A stretch of 64,000 nt of DNA from Motilibacter peucedani (GCF_003634695.1 NZ_RBWV01000013.1:186001-250000); one strand, 5' to 3'. Counted from the first letter of the stretch, positions 15,097 through 24,531 are shown. Program-made: numbers and translations. Notes: a model not told the origin generated them from the sequence alone.

Positions 15097-18000
15097 ATGA
15101 CGGACGACCCGCTGCGCACGGCCTACCTCTCCGGGCTCGCGCCCGACGAGCGGCGTGAGCTGGGGGACCGGGCCGAGGCCGCCCTGGCCGCGCACGGCGA
15201 GCTGGCCGCGACGCGCCGGCCGGGCGAGACGCTGGTGCGCTCCTACGCGCCGGGGCCCCGCACGCTGGCGCTCGACGTGGTCACCGACGACATGCCCTTC
15301 CTGGTCGACTCGCTCACCGCGGAGGTCACCCGCCGCGGCTGCGCGATCTCGTGGCTCGCCCACCCGCAGCTCGCCGTGCAGCGCGACGACGACGGCCGGC
15401 TCGCCGAGGTGGTCGGCCCGGCCGGCGAGGCGTGCCCGTCCGGCTGCCTGCCCGAGTCCTGGATCCACGTCGAGGCGGTCCCCTCGCGGCCGGTGGCGCC
15501 CGAGGAGCTGGCCGAGGCCGTGCGCGCGGTGCTGGGCGACGTGCGCGTCGCGGTCGAGGACTGGGAGGCGATGCGCTCCGTGGCCGAGCGTCTGGCCACC
15601 GAGCTCGCGCAGGACCCGCCGGTCGCCCACGCGCAGTCGGAGGTGGACGAGGCCGTCGAGCTGCTGGGCTGGCTCGCCGGCGGGGCGTTCACCTTCCTCG
15701 GCTACGCCGAGTACTCGCTGGTCGAGGGCGAGGAGTCCGACTCGTTGGTGCCGGTGCCGGGCAGCGCGCTGGGCCTGCTGCGCCCCCACGAGCCGGCCAC
15801 CCGCCCGGGCGGCGCCTCCGGCACCGAGCTGCGGTCGCCGGCGATCCGCGCCAAGGCCCGCGAGCCGCGGCTGCTGCTCATCACCAAGGCCAACTCGCGC
15901 AGCACCGTCCACCGGCCGGCCTACCTCGACTACGTCGGCATCAAGGTGTTCGACGCCGACGGGCGGGTGGTCGGCGAGCGCCGGTTCGTCGGCCTGCTCT
16001 CGACCACCGCCTACTCCGACAGCGTGCGCCGCATCCCCGTCGTGCGGCAGAAGGTCGCCGAGATCCTGCGCCGCGCCGGCACGACGGCCCACAGCCACTC
16101 GGGCCGCGGGCTGCTGCAGGTGCTCGAGGCCTACCCCCGCGACGAGCTGTTCGGCGTCGGCGTCGACACCCTCGCCGAGACGGTCGGCGCGGTGCTGCGT
16201 CTGCAGGAGCGCCGCCGCGTACGCCTGTTCGTCCGCCGCGACGACTACGGCCGCTTCGCGTCGTGCCTGGTCTACCTGCCGCGCGACCGCTACGACACCC
16301 AGGCGCGCATGCGCATGGAGTCGGTGCTGCGCAAGGCGTTCGGCGCCGAGAGCGTCGAGTACTCCACCCGCGTCACCGAGTCCGTCCTCGCCCGGCTGCA
16401 CTTCGTCGTGCGTGTGCCCGCCGGCCGCGAGGTGCCCGAGGTCGACGTCGTGGAGCTCGAGGGCCGGCTCGCCGCGGCCGTGCGCACCTGGGGCGACGAG
16501 CTCGCCGAGGCGCTGGCCGACGCGCTGCCCGGCCCGTGCGGCGACGAGCTGCTGGCCCGCTACGCCGACGCGTTCCCGGAGGCCTACAAGGAGGACTTCG
16601 ACGCGATCACCGCGGTGCAGGACCTGCGCCGGCTGGAGTCGCTCTCCGACGAGTCCACCCGCGGGCTCGTGACCGCGGTGAGCCCCGGCTCCGGCGGCCT
16701 GCGCCGGTTCACGGTCTACCGCCGCTCACCCGTCTCCATCTCGAGGGTGCTCCCACTGCTGGCCCGCATGGGGGTGGAGGTCGTCGACGAGCGGCCCTAC
16801 CAGCTCTCGCCGGCGGACGGTGGCAGCGCGTGGATCTACGCGCTCGGCGTGCGCTACCCCTCCGACCCGGCCCCCGACGTGCCCGAGGGCGAGGCGCTGC
16901 GCCTGTTCCAGGACGCCTTCGCCGCGGCCTGGCACGGCGAGGCCGACTCCGACGGCTTCGACGAACTGGTGGTCTCCGCTGGTCTGTCGTGGCGCCAGGT
17001 GCTCGTCGTGCGCGCGTGCGCGAGGTGGCTGCGCCAGGCGTCGGCCGGCTTCGCCGCCTTCAGCCCCGCCTACCTGGAGCGTGCACTGGTGCGCAACGCC
17101 CAGGTGGCGCGACTGCTGGTGCAGCTGTTCGAGGCGCGCTTCGACCCGGCCCGCGAGACCGGGCGCTCCGAGGCGGTGGAGCACCTGCACGCCCGCACGC
17201 TGGAGGCGATCGACGCGGTCGAGAGCCTCGACGAGGACCGCATCCTGCGCGGCGTCCTGGCTGTGGTGACCGCCGCCCTTCGCACCAACTACTTCCAGCT
17301 GGGCACGGACGGGCGGCCCAAGCCGTACCTCTCGCTCAAGCTCGACCCGCACCGGGTGCCGGACGTCGCGGAGCCGAGGCCGGCGTACGAAGTGTTCGTC
17401 CACTCGCCGACGGTGGAAGGCGTGCACCTGCGCTTCGGTGCAGTGGCACGCGGTGGCCTGCGGTGGTCCGACAGGCGTGAGGACTTCCGCACCGAGATCC
17501 TGGGCCTGGTCAAGGCGCAGGCGGTCAAGAACGCGGTCATCGTCCCCGTCGGCGCCAAGGGCGGCTTCGTGGTACGCCGCCCGCAGGCCGATCCCCGTGA
17601 CCGCGAGGCGTTCGTCGCCGAGGGCGTCGAGTGCTACCGGCTGTTCATCCGCGGCCTGCTCGACATCACCGACAACCGCGTCGAGAGCCGCGGGCACAGC
17701 GAGGTCGTGCCGCCGCCCCGGGTGGTGCGCCACGACGGCGATGACCCCTACCTCGTCGTCGCGGCCGACAAGGGCACGGCCACCTTCAGCGACATCGCCA
17801 ACGGCATCGCGGCCGACTACTCCTTCTGGCTCGGCGACGCCTTCGCCTCGGGCGGGTCCGTCGGCTACGACCACAAGGCGATGGGCATCACCGCGCGCGG
17901 CGCCTGGGAGGCCGTGCGCCGCAGGTTCCGCGAGCTCGGCCACGACACGCAGACGACGCCCTTCACGGTCGTCGGCGTCGGCGACATGAGCGGCGACGTC

Positions 18001-19878
18001 TTCGGCAACGGGATGCTGCTCAGCGAGCAGATCCGCCTGGTCGCCGCGTTCGACCACCGCCACGTCTTCCTCGACCCCGACCCCGACCCGGCCGTCAGCT
18101 TCGCCGAGCGCGCCCGGCTCTTCGCGCTGCCGCGCTCCTCGTGGGCCGACTACGACGAGTCGCTGCTGTCGTCCGGCGGAGGCGTCTTCCCCCGGTCGCT
18201 CAAGCACATCCCGGTGAGCCCTCAGGTGCGCGCCCGCCTCGGCATCGAGCCCGACGTCGAGCAGCTGACGCCGGCCGAGCTGATGCGCGCGATCCTGCTG
18301 GCCCCCGTCGACCTGTTCTGGAACGGCGGCATCGGCACCTACGTCAAGGCGACCGGCGAGACGCACGCCGAGGTCGGCGACAAGGCCAACGACGCGCTGC
18401 GCGTCGACGGCGCCCGCCTGCGGGTGCGGGTCGTCGGCGAGGGCGGCAACCTGGGCGTCACCCAGCTCGGTCGCGTCGAGGCGGCGCTCGCCGGCGTACG
18501 CATCGGCACCGACGCCATCGACAACTCCGCCGGCGTCGACACCTCCGACCACGAGGTCAACATCAAGATCGTCGTCGACTCGGCCGTGCGCGCGGGCGCC
18601 GTCGCCTCCGACGAGCGCGTTCCGCTGCTCCAGGCGATGACCGGCGACGTCGCCGCCCTGGTGCTGCGCGACAACTACCTGCAGAACTACCTGCTCGGAG
18701 TCGGTCGCACCCTCGCGCCCTCCATGCTGCCCGTGCACGAGCGGGTGATGCGCACCCTCGAGGAGCGCAAGGTCCTCGACCGCCGGCTCGAGCGCCTGCC
18801 CGGCTCGGCGCAGGTGCGGGTGCGGCTGGGCGAGGGCGGGGGGCTGACGACGCCGGAGTACGCCGTGCTGGTCGCCTACGTCAAGAACGTGCTGTCGGGC
18901 GACCTGGTCGCCACGCCGGTGCCCGACGAGGCGTGGACGACGCCCGTGCTGCGCGGCTACTTCCCGCCGCTGCTGCGGGAACGGCTGGGCGCCCGGCTCG
19001 ACGAGCACCCGCTGCGGCGCGAGATCGTCACCACCGAGGTCGTCAACGACCTGGTCAACCGGGCGGGCGTGACCTTCGCCTTCCGTGCGCAGGAGGAGAC
19101 CGGCGCCAGCGTCGCCGACGTGGTGCGCGCCTACGTCGTGGTGCGCGAGGTCTTCGGTCTCGACGCGCTGTGGCGCGAGGTGGAGGGGCTCGACGGCGTG
19201 GCCGACACCGGCGCGCAGACCGCCCTCGTGCTCGAGACGCGCCGGCTCGTCGACCGCGCGACCCGCTGGTTCCTGCAGAGCCGGCCGCCCGGGCTCGACG
19301 TCGAGCAGGAGGTGGCGCGCTACGCGTCGACCGTGCGGGAGCTCTCGGCGGAGGTGCCGCGGCTGGTCGGCGCCGAGGCAGCGGCCCGGCTGCGTACGCT
19401 CGGCGCCCGGCTCGCCGCGCCCGGGGTGCCCGCGGAGCTCGCCGACCGCGTGGCTGCGCTGCTCGACGTGTTCGCCCTGCTCGACGTGGTGGAGGTCGCC
19501 CGCTCTGTCGAGGTCGCGCCCGGCCAGCACTGCGAGCCGGCCGAGGTGGCGCCGCTCTACTTCGCGCTCGACGACCGCTACGCGATCGAGTCGCTGCTCT
19601 CGCGCATCGCGGGGCTGCCGCGCGGCGACCGGTGGCAGGCGATGGCCCGCGCGTCGGTGCGCTACGACCTCTACGCGACGCTCGCCTCGCTCACGACCGC
19701 CGTGCTGCGCGAGACCCCGGCGGGAGAGCCGCTCGGCCGCATCACCGCCTGGGAGCAGGTCCGCGGCGAGCTGCTCGCCCGCGCCCGCGGCACCGTCGAC
19801 GCCGCGCTCGCCGCCGAGCCGGCCGACCTCGCCACCCTCTCGGTGGCCCTGCGCGCCCTGCGGACCCTCCTGCGCTGA
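15097..19878 (+). CDS. gdh: NAD-dependent glutamate dehydrogenase, large (180-kDa class)
   Basis: This is a 1593-aa enzyme that oxidatively deaminates L-glutamate to 2-oxoglutarate and ammonium with NAD+. Its length matches the large class known from Streptomyces clavuligerus and Pseudomonas. Long N-terminal regulatory regions come first (ACT-like folds, residues ~30-600). The catalytic domain has RGGLRWSDRREDFRTEILGL, QAVKNAVIVPVGAKGGFVV near residue 790-825, VVAADKGTATFSDIANGIA, and a Rossmann segment with VVGVGDMSGDVFGNGML near 955. An alpha-helical C-terminal domain follows. GAGGAG lies upstream of ATG 15097. No other GDH is visible; this is a central nitrogen/carbon enzyme standing alone. 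Confidence 0.97.
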   Translation: MTDDPLRTAYLSGLAPDERRELGDRAEAALAAHGELAATRRPGETLVRSYAPGPRTLALDVVTDDMPFLVDSLTAEVTRRGCAISWLAHPQLAVQRDDDGRLAEVVGPAGEACPSGCLPESWIHVEAVPSRPVAPEELAEAVRAVLGDVRVAVEDWEAMRSVAERLATELAQDPPVAHAQSEVDEAVELLGWLAGGAFTFLGYAEYSLVEGEESDSLVPVPGSALGLLRPHEPATRPGGASGTELRSPAIRAKAREPRLLLITKANSRSTVHRPAYLDYVGIKVFDADGRVVGERRFVGLLSTTAYSDSVRRIPVVRQKVAEILRRAGTTAHSHSGRGLLQVLEAYPRDELFGVGVDTLAETVGAVLRLQERRRVRLFVRRDDYGRFASCLVYLPRDRYDTQARMRMESVLRKAFGAESVEYSTRVTESVLARLHFVVRVPAGREVPEVDVVELEGRLAAAVRTWGDELAEALADALPGPCGDELLARYADAFPEAYKEDFDAITAVQDLRRLESLSDESTRGLVTAVSPGSGGLRRFTVYRRSPVSISRVLPLLARMGVEVVDERPYQLSPADGGSAWIYALGVRYPSDPAPDVPEGEALRLFQDAFAAAWHGEADSDGFDELVVSAGLSWRQVLVVRACARWLRQASAGFAAFSPAYLERALVRNAQVARLLVQLFEARFDPARETGRSEAVEHLHARTLEAIDAVESLDEDRILRGVLAVVTAALRTNYFQLGTDGRPKPYLSLKLDPHRVPDVAEPRPAYEVFVHSPTVEGVHLRFGAVARGGLRWSDRREDFRTEILGLVKAQAVKNAVIVPVGAKGGFVVRRPQADPRDREAFVAEGVECYRLFIRGLLDITDNRVESRGHSEVVPPPRVVRHDGDDPYLVVAADKGTATFSDIANGIAADYSFWLGDAFASGGSVGYDHKAMGITARGAWEAVRRRFRELGHDTQTTPFTVVGVGDMSGDVFGNGMLLSEQIRLVAAFDHRHVFLDPDPDPAVSFAERARLFALPRSSWADYDESLLSSGGGVFPRSLKHIPVSPQVRARLGIEPDVEQLTPAELMRAILLAPVDLFWNGGIGTYVKATGETHAEVGDKANDALRVDGARLRVRVVGEGGNLGVTQLGRVEAALAGVRIGTDAIDNSAGVDTSDHEVNIKIVVDSAVRAGAVASDERVPLLQAMTGDVAALVLRDNYLQNYLLGVGRTLAPSMLPVHERVMRTLEERKVLDRRLERLPGSAQVRVRLGEGGGLTTPEYAVLVAYVKNVLSGDLVATPVPDEAWTTPVLRGYFPPLLRERLGARLDEHPLRREIVTTEVVNDLVNRAGVTFAFRAQEETGASVADVVRAYVVVREVFGLDALWREVEGLDGVADTGAQTALVLETRRLVDRATRWFLQSRPPGLDVEQEVARYASTVRELSAEVPRLVGAEAAARLRTLGARLAAPGVPAELADRVAALLDVFALLDVVEVARSVEVAPGQHCEPAEVAPLYFALDDRYAIESLLSRIAGLPRGDRWQAMARASVRYDLYATLASLTTAVLRETPAGEPLGRITAWEQVRGELLARARGTVDAALAAEPADLATLSVALRALRTLLR

Positions 19879-19934
19879 CCGCCCCCGCGGGTCGGGCAGC
19901 GGGCGGGGGAGCGGAGGCGCACTAGAGTCGCCGG

Positions 19935-21419
19935 GTGCCGACGCTGTCCGACCTCGCCCGGGACCAGGGCCTCGACCCCGCCGACGTGGCGCACCTTCAG
20001 GCGCTGACGGCCGACTGGCAGCTGCTGGCCGACCTCTCCTTCGCCGACCTGGTGCTGTGGGTGCCGTGCCCGGACGACGCGGACGGGTACGTCGCGGTGG
20101 CCCAGATGCGCCCGACCACCGGGCCCTCGCTGCTGCACGACGACGTGGTGGGCCAGTGCCTGGCGCGCGGCAAGCGCCCGCTGGTCGACCACGCGTTCGA
20201 CGAGGCCAAGATCGCCCGCGGGCGCGAGCTCGAGTGGCGCGACGACGTGCCCGTGCGCGAGGAGACGATCCCGGTCGTCCGCGAGGGCAGGGTCCTCGCG
20301 GTCATCAGCCGGCACACCAACCTGGCCACGGCGCGCACCCCGAGCCGGCTCGAGGTGACCTACCTGCGCTGCGCCAACGACCTGGCGCTCATGATCGCCG
20401 ACGGGGTCTTCCCCTACCCGGGCTCGAGCGACGGCGGTGCCGCCTCACCGCGCGTCGGCGACGGCCTGCTGCGGCTCGACGCCGCAGGGCTGGTCACCTA
20501 CGCGAGCCCCAACGCGCTGTCCGCCTACCGCCACCTCGGGCTGGCGGCCGACCTGGTCGGCGCCCACCTCGGGCGCACCACCGCGGTGCTCGCGCCCTCG
20601 CAGATGCCGGTCGACGAGGCCGTCGAGTGGGTGGCCGGCGGCAGCGCGCCCCGGCAGACCGAGGTCGAGGGCCACGGCGTCATCGTGCTGCTGCGCGTGC
20701 TCCCGCTGCTGGTGGAGGGCGCCCGGGTCGGTGCGCTCGTGCTGGTGCGCGACGTCACCGAGCTGCGCCGGCGCGAGCAGGAGCTGCTGAGCAAGGAAGC
20801 CACGATCCGCGAGATCCACCACCGCGTGAAGAACAACCTGCAGGCGGTGGCCGCGCTGCTCCGGCTGCAGGCCCGGCGCGTGTCGGCACCCGAGGCGCAG
20901 GCGGCGCTCGCCGAGGCGGTGCAGCGGGTCGGCTCCATCGCCGTCGTCCACGAGACGCTCTCGCGCTCGACCGACGGGCTGGTGGGCTTCGACGAGGTGG
21001 CCGAGCGGCTCACCTCGGGCGTGGTGGAGGTGGCGCAGACCGGCGCCACCGTGCGGCTGCGGCGCACCGGCACCTTCGGCACCCTGCCCGCCGAGACCGC
21101 GACCCCGCTGGCCATGGTGCTCACCGAGCTGGTGCAGAACGCGGTCGAGCACGGCAGCGGCGCCCGCGGCGGCACGGTCGAGGTGCGGGCCGAGCGCCAC
21201 GAGCGCAGCCTCACCGTGAGCATCTCCGACGACGGACCCGGGCTGCCCGAGGGCTTCAGCCTCGAAGGCTCGGCCAACCTGGGCCTGCGGATCGTCGCCG
21301 GCATGGTGCGCACCGAGCTGCGCGGCGACCTGGTGCTGGCCGCCGGGCCCGAGGGCGGCACGGTCGCCACCGTGACCCTGTGGGTCCCGGCCGGCGACGC
21401 GGACCCCGCGCTCGCCTGA
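19935..21419 (+). CDS. pdtaS: Sensor histidine kinase PdtaS
   Basis: This is a 494-aa kinase from GTG 19935. It has an N-terminal GAF domain (residues ~10-150, LADLSFADLVLWVPCPDDAD) and a PAS domain (~165-280). The HisKA_2 phosphoacceptor motif EIHHRVKNNLQAVAALLRLQ lies near residue 291, and a HATPase_c domain has TELVQNAVEHG, DDGPGLPEGF and NLGLRIV. The architecture matches mycobacterial PdtaS, a soluble kinase that phosphorylates the RNA-binding antiterminator PdtaR. As in Mycobacterium, the gene converges on whiB1, supporting orthology. PdtaR is not in this window. Confidence 0.93.
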   Translation: MPTLSDLARDQGLDPADVAHLQALTADWQLLADLSFADLVLWVPCPDDADGYVAVAQMRPTTGPSLLHDDVVGQCLARGKRPLVDHAFDEAKIARGRELEWRDDVPVREETIPVVREGRVLAVISRHTNLATARTPSRLEVTYLRCANDLALMIADGVFPYPGSSDGGAASPRVGDGLLRLDAAGLVTYASPNALSAYRHLGLAADLVGAHLGRTTAVLAPSQMPVDEAVEWVAGGSAPRQTEVEGHGVIVLLRVLPLLVEGARVGALVLVRDVTELRRREQELLSKEATIREIHHRVKNNLQAVAALLRLQARRVSAPEAQAALAEAVQRVGSIAVVHETLSRSTDGLVGFDEVAERLTSGVVEVAQTGATVRLRRTGTFGTLPAETATPLAMVLTELVQNAVEHGSGARGGTVEVRAERHERSLTVSISDDGPGLPEGFSLEGSANLGLRIVAGMVRTELRGDLVLAAGPEGGTVATVTLWVPAGDADPALA

Positions 21420-21458
21420 GCGGGCCGCCGGGCTCCCCGCCCACCGGCCCCGGACGCG

Positions 21459-21498
21459 CCGAACCCCCGGCGGGCGGTGGCCCGGGCCGGGGGTTCGG
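21459..21498. terminator. Bidirectional terminator between pdtaS and whiB1
   Basis: CCGAACCCCCGG (21459-21470) and CCGGGGGTTCGG (21487-21498) form a perfect 12-bp stem with a 16-nt GC-rich loop, lying exactly between two convergent stops. It can serve both strands. Confidence 0.75.
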
Positions 21499-21519
21499 GA
21501 GGTGCGGGGGAGGTCGTCC

Positions 21520-21771
21520 CTAGGCGGTGCGTACGCGGTTGCGCGCCGCGCGGCGCTTGAGCGCCCGCCGCTCGTCCTCGCTGAGCCCGCCCCAGACGCC
21601 GGAGTCCTGGCCGGACTCGAGCGCCCACTGCAGGCACGTGTCGGTGACCGCGCAGCGCCGGCAGACGGCCTTCGCCTCGTCGATCTGGGAGAGCGCCGGG
21701 CCGGTGTTCCCGATGGGGAAGAAGAGCTCCGGGTCTTCCTCACGACAGGCAGCCTCGTGGCGCCAGTCCAT
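21520..21771 (-). CDS. whiB1: WhiB-family iron-sulfur transcription factor WhiB1
   Basis: This is an 83-aa protein starting MDWRHEAACREEDPELFFPI. The four cluster-binding cysteines are Cys9, Cys37, Cys40 and Cys46 (C...CxxCx5C), the same numbering as in mycobacterial WhiB1. They are followed by the GVWGG turn (SGQDSGVWGGLSEDER) and a basic DNA-binding tail (RALKRRAARNRVRTA). WhiB1 carries a NO-sensitive [4Fe-4S] cluster, binds the primary sigma factor and regulates essential genes. An upstream in-frame start at 21849 is rejected because homologues begin at MDW. The CRP-like palindrome at 21829-21856 lies in its upstream region. Confidence 0.95.
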   Translation of the reverse strand: MDWRHEAACREEDPELFFPIGNTGPALSQIDEAKAVCRRCAVTDTCLQWALESGQDSGVWGGLSEDERRALKRRAARNRVRTA

Positions 21772-21828
21772 GTGTCTACTCCTCGCACGTCGACGTCGTG
21801 GGGCGCCGTGCCCCTCGACGGTGGGTGT

Positions 21829-21856
21829 CCTGCTCGTGAACGACGTCACGAGCAGG
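21829..21856 (-). promoter_or_regulatory. CRP-like operator upstream of whiB1
   Basis: CCTGCTCGTGA (21829-21839), a 6-nt spacer and TCACGAGCAGG (21846-21856) form an 11-bp perfect inverted repeat. Its core GTGA-N6-TCAC is the consensus of CRP/FNR-type cAMP receptor proteins, including mycobacterial CRP. The centre lies about 72 nt upstream of the whiB1 ATG. In Mycobacterium tuberculosis whiB1 is a known CRP target, so conservation of this control is likely (inference). Confidence 0.7.
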
Positions 21857-22155
21857 GGCGTTCCACGGCGCTCCCACGGTGTGTGGGAGCATCGGTGAAC
21901 GCTGGTCTCCGCCAGCGGGTGGAGACGCGCTGCGCTCGTCCCGACCCGCTCTGCTATGAGCCTTCCATCGATGAGTGGCGTTCCACAAGCGTTTCAGGCT
22001 TGTTTCCCTCAGCGGTGCGCTGTCTCCTGCATCACAGTACGGTCACGATCAGCGCCTTCGTGCCCCTCTGTCCGCCTCGCCGTGGGTCTCCGTCCGCCCA
22101 CGGCAACGCGCCGCCACCACCGCCCTTGCCCCCGTGCGGCGCCGGTCAACCGTCC
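21857..22155. other. Long intergenic interval between whiB1 and the lipid kinase gene
   Basis: This is the rest of the 384-bp gap 21772-22155, the longest gene-free stretch in the window, and is noticeably less GC-rich than its surroundings. A second inverted repeat, GCTCCCAC (21870-21877) with GTGGGAGC (21883-21890), lies beside the CRP-like site. The region must hold the whiB1 promoter and the 3' end of the leftward lipid kinase transcript. I see no convincing ORF, RNA gene or unambiguous -35/-10 pair. Confidence 0.4.
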
Positions 22156-23127
22156 TCAGGCGCGCAGCCGCAGCGGCAGCCTCCGACGCCGCTGCGCCGG
22201 CTGCGGACCGGCGACCACCGGGAGCACCGCGCGGAAGCCCTCCAGCAGCAGCCGGGTGCGGGGCTCGAGCGCCTCGCCGTCGAGCTCGAGGGGGAACGCG
22301 CGCTCGGCCGACACCTCGACGCGGCTGACGTCGTGCAGGTTGACCATCTGGCGGCCGCGCGGCGAGGTGGCCCGCAGCATGCCGGCTGCGGCGCGGGTCA
22401 CGGTGACGGGACCGATGCGGTGGACCGCGAAGACGTCGAGGCCCGACTCGAACGACGCCCGCGGGAACGGGTCCACGGGCCGCGGGCCGAGGTACGTCCA
22501 CGGCCGGGTGTTGGCGACGACCGCCATCCGCGCGGGGAACGGGTCGGCGCCCTCGACGCTGACCTGCATGACGGGCACCCGGCCGGCGCCCACGGCCAGG
22601 GCAGCGGCGGCCTCGCGCAGGTAGAGGACCGGGGTCGCCGCCGCGCCCTGGGCGCGTCGGCCCTCGACGCGGCGCACGACCTCGGCGTCGAGACCGACGC
22701 CTGCCGCGAAGGTGAACCAGCGCCCGTCGGCGCGGCCGAGCCCGACGACGCGACGGTGCCCGGCAGCGGCCGCGCGCACGAGAGCGGCTGCCGCCTCGAG
22801 CGGGTCGCGGGGCAGGCCGAGCGCGCGGGCGAAGACGTTGGTGCTGCCGCCGGGCACCACGCCCAGGGCCGGACCGCCGGCGGCGGGGGAGCTGCCGCTG
22901 CCCAGCAGCCCGTTGACCAGCTCGTTGACAGTGCCGTCGCCGCCCAGCCCGACGACGAGCTCGAAGCCCCGGGCGCCGGCACCGGCCGCCAGCTCGACGG
23001 CGTGGCCGCGGGCGCGCGTCCAGGCCACCTCGACCTCGAGGCCGCGGGAGAGGACGCCGACGACCGCGTCGCGGGTGGCCTGCGTGGTGGTGGTCGCCAC
23101 GGGGTTGGCCACCAGCAGCGCACGCAC
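22156..23127 (-). CDS. Diacylglycerol kinase family lipid kinase
   Basis: This is a 323-aa protein. The catalytic domain begins MRALLVANPVATTTTQATRD and carries the DAGK signature VGLGGDGTVNELVNGLLG near residues 58-75. GVVPGGSTNVFARALGLPRD follows near 90-110. The C-terminal beta-sandwich domain contains PLELDGEALEP, the typical lipid-binding GD/DGE motif. It matches the YegS/BmrU/DagK family, which phosphorylates diacylglycerol or related lipids using ATP. It reads towards whiB1 and is divergent from the small membrane protein gene at 23169. Confidence 0.9.
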   Translation of the reverse strand: MRALLVANPVATTTTQATRDAVVGVLSRGLEVEVAWTRARGHAVELAAGAGARGFELVVGLGGDGTVNELVNGLLGSGSSPAAGGPALGVVPGGSTNVFARALGLPRDPLEAAAALVRAAAAGHRRVVGLGRADGRWFTFAAGVGLDAEVVRRVEGRRAQGAAATPVLYLREAAAALAVGAGRVPVMQVSVEGADPFPARMAVVANTRPWTYLGPRPVDPFPRASFESGLDVFAVHRIGPVTVTRAAAGMLRATSPRGRQMVNLHDVSRVEVSAERAFPLELDGEALEPRTRLLLEGFRAVLPVVAGPQPAQRRRRLPLRLRA

Positions 23128-23168
23128 GCGGCCACTCTAGGGGCGGGCCCGCGCTCTACAGTGACGCG

Positions 23169-23597
23169 GTGTCCGCTACCTCCCCGCCGCCCGCCACACC
23201 TGGGACCCCGGGGCGCACCCGCGAGCCCGGGCTCGTCGTGCTCGCCGCCTGCGTCGCGCTGGAGGGCGCCGCGCTGGTGGTGCTCGGCCTGCTGGTGCTG
23301 GCGTCGGTCGTCGCCGGCGGCGGCGGCAACGTCGGGCTCTTCCTGTCGCTCGTGCTGCTGTTCGGGCTCTACGGCGGGGTGCTGCTGCTCGCCGCGCGCG
23401 CGATGCTGCACCGCCGGCGCTGGGCGCGCTCGCTCGGGATCCTGTCGCAGCTGATCGCCCTGCTCATGGCGCCGACGGTCCTGGGCGCCGGCGTGTGGGC
23501 CGCGGGCGTGCCGATGCTGGTCGTCGCCGCCGTGGCGCTGGTGCTCGTGCTGCTGCCGCAGGTGGGCGGCCGCCTCGACGACGGCGCCCGCCCGTAG
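23169..23597 (+). CDS. Small four-helix membrane protein, unknown
   Basis: This is a 142-aa protein from GTG 23169 with a Pro-rich cytoplasmic N-terminus. It has four hydrophobic helices: GLVVLAACVALEGAALVVLG, LFLSLVLLFGLYGGVLLLAA, LGILSQLIALLMAPTVLGAG and PMLVVAAVALVLVLLPQVGG. A basic loop (RAMLHRRRWARS) precedes helix 3, the pattern of many small actinobacterial integral membrane proteins. No family recognised. It is divergent from the lipid kinase (41 bp between starts) and convergent with sigF. Confidence 0.75.
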   Translation: MSATSPPPATPGTPGRTREPGLVVLAACVALEGAALVVLGLLVLASVVAGGGGNVGLFLSLVLLFGLYGGVLLLAARAMLHRRRWARSLGILSQLIALLMAPTVLGAGVWAAGVPMLVVAAVALVLVLLPQVGGRLDDGARP

Positions 23598-23631
23598 CCC
23601 TGTCGCACGCCACCGCAGCGAGTGCGGGCCC

Positions 23632-24531
23632 TCAGTCCTCGGTGAGCAGGCCCTCGCGCAGCTGGGCCAGCGTGCGGGCGAGCAGCCGTGACACGTGCAT
23701 CTGCGAGATGCCGACCTCGACCGCGATCTCCGACTGGGTCATGCCGCGGAAGAAGCGCAGCAGCAGGATCTTCTGCTCGCGCGGGGGCAGCCGCTCGAGC
23801 ATCGGCTTGAGCGACTCGCGGTACTCGACGCCCTCGAGCGCCTCGTCGTCGACGCCCAGGGTGTCGACGACCGCCACGGAGTCCTCGTCGCCCTGGTCGC
23901 TGGCGTCGAGGGAGAGGGTGGAGTAGGCGTTGGCCGACTCGAGGCCCTCGAGGACCTCCTCGTCGGTGATGCCGAGGTGCTCGGCCAGCTCGTGCACCGT
24001 GGGGCTGCGCCCGTTCTTCTGCGACAGCTCGCCGGTGGCCTGGGTGAGGGTGAGGCGCAGCTCCTGCAGGCGCCGGGGCACGCGCACGGCCCAGCCCTTG
24101 TCGCGGAAGTGGCGCTTGATCTCGCCGACGATGGTCGGGGTCGCGTAGGTCGAGAACTCGACGCCGCGGAACGGGTCGAAGCGGTCGACCGACTTGATCA
24201 GCCCGATCGTGGCGACCTGCACGAGGTCGTCGTAGGGCTCGCCGCGGTTGCGGAAGCGGCGGGCGAGGTGCTCGACGAGCGGCAGGTGCTGCTCGACGAG
24301 CGCGTCGCGGACCCGCTTGTGCTCCGGGGTGTCGGCCTCGATGCCGGCGAGGGTGGCGAACAGCGCCTTCGTGCGCTCGCGGTCGACGCCGACGCCCGAG
24401 GAGGCGGGGATGACGACGCGTGCCGGCGCCTCGGGGGCGGCCTCGGCCGGCCCGGCGGTCTCGTCGACGAGCTCGACGGTGCCCTCGGGCGACACGACGA
24501 CCTCGGGACCCGCGACGGGGCCGCCGGTCAC
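23632..24531 (-). CDS. sigF: RNA polymerase sigma factor, SigF/SigB stress group
   Basis: This is a 299-aa protein with GTG start at 24531, overlapping the rsbW stop (GTGA). An N-terminal variable extension of ~50 residues comes first. Region 2 has EPYDDLVQVATIGLIKSVDR and FDPFRGVEFSTYATPTIVGE, and region 3 has AVRVPRRLQELRLTLTQATG. Region 4 has LPPREQKILLLRFFRGMTQS and IAVEVGISQMHVSRLLARTL. These are features of group 3 SigF/SigB factors. Being coupled to an RsbW anti-sigma gene fits general-stress or developmental control. The exact orthologue among the several actinobacterial SigB/F paralogues cannot be fixed. Confidence 0.92.
   Translation of the reverse strand: MTGGPVAGPEVVVSPEGTVELVDETAGPAEAAPEAPARVVIPASSGVGVDRERTKALFATLAGIEADTPEHKRVRDALVEQHLPLVEHLARRFRNRGEPYDDLVQVATIGLIKSVDRFDPFRGVEFSTYATPTIVGEIKRHFRDKGWAVRVPRRLQELRLTLTQATGELSQKNGRSPTVHELAEHLGITDEEVLEGLESANAYSTLSLDASDQGDEDSVAVVDTLGVDDEALEGVEYRESLKPMLERLPPREQKILLLRFFRGMTQSEIAVEVGISQMHVSRLLARTLAQLREGLLTED

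Noticed and set aside
16726-19530. 934-codon open frame on the - strand
   Set aside because: Antisense to NAD-glutamate dehydrogenase, His/Arg/Asp/Val-biased, no recognisable fold.
21502-22155. A possible + strand gene across the whiB1 upstream gap
   Set aside because: The open frame continues from antisense of whiB1 into antisense of the lipid kinase with no change in composition and no ribosome site.
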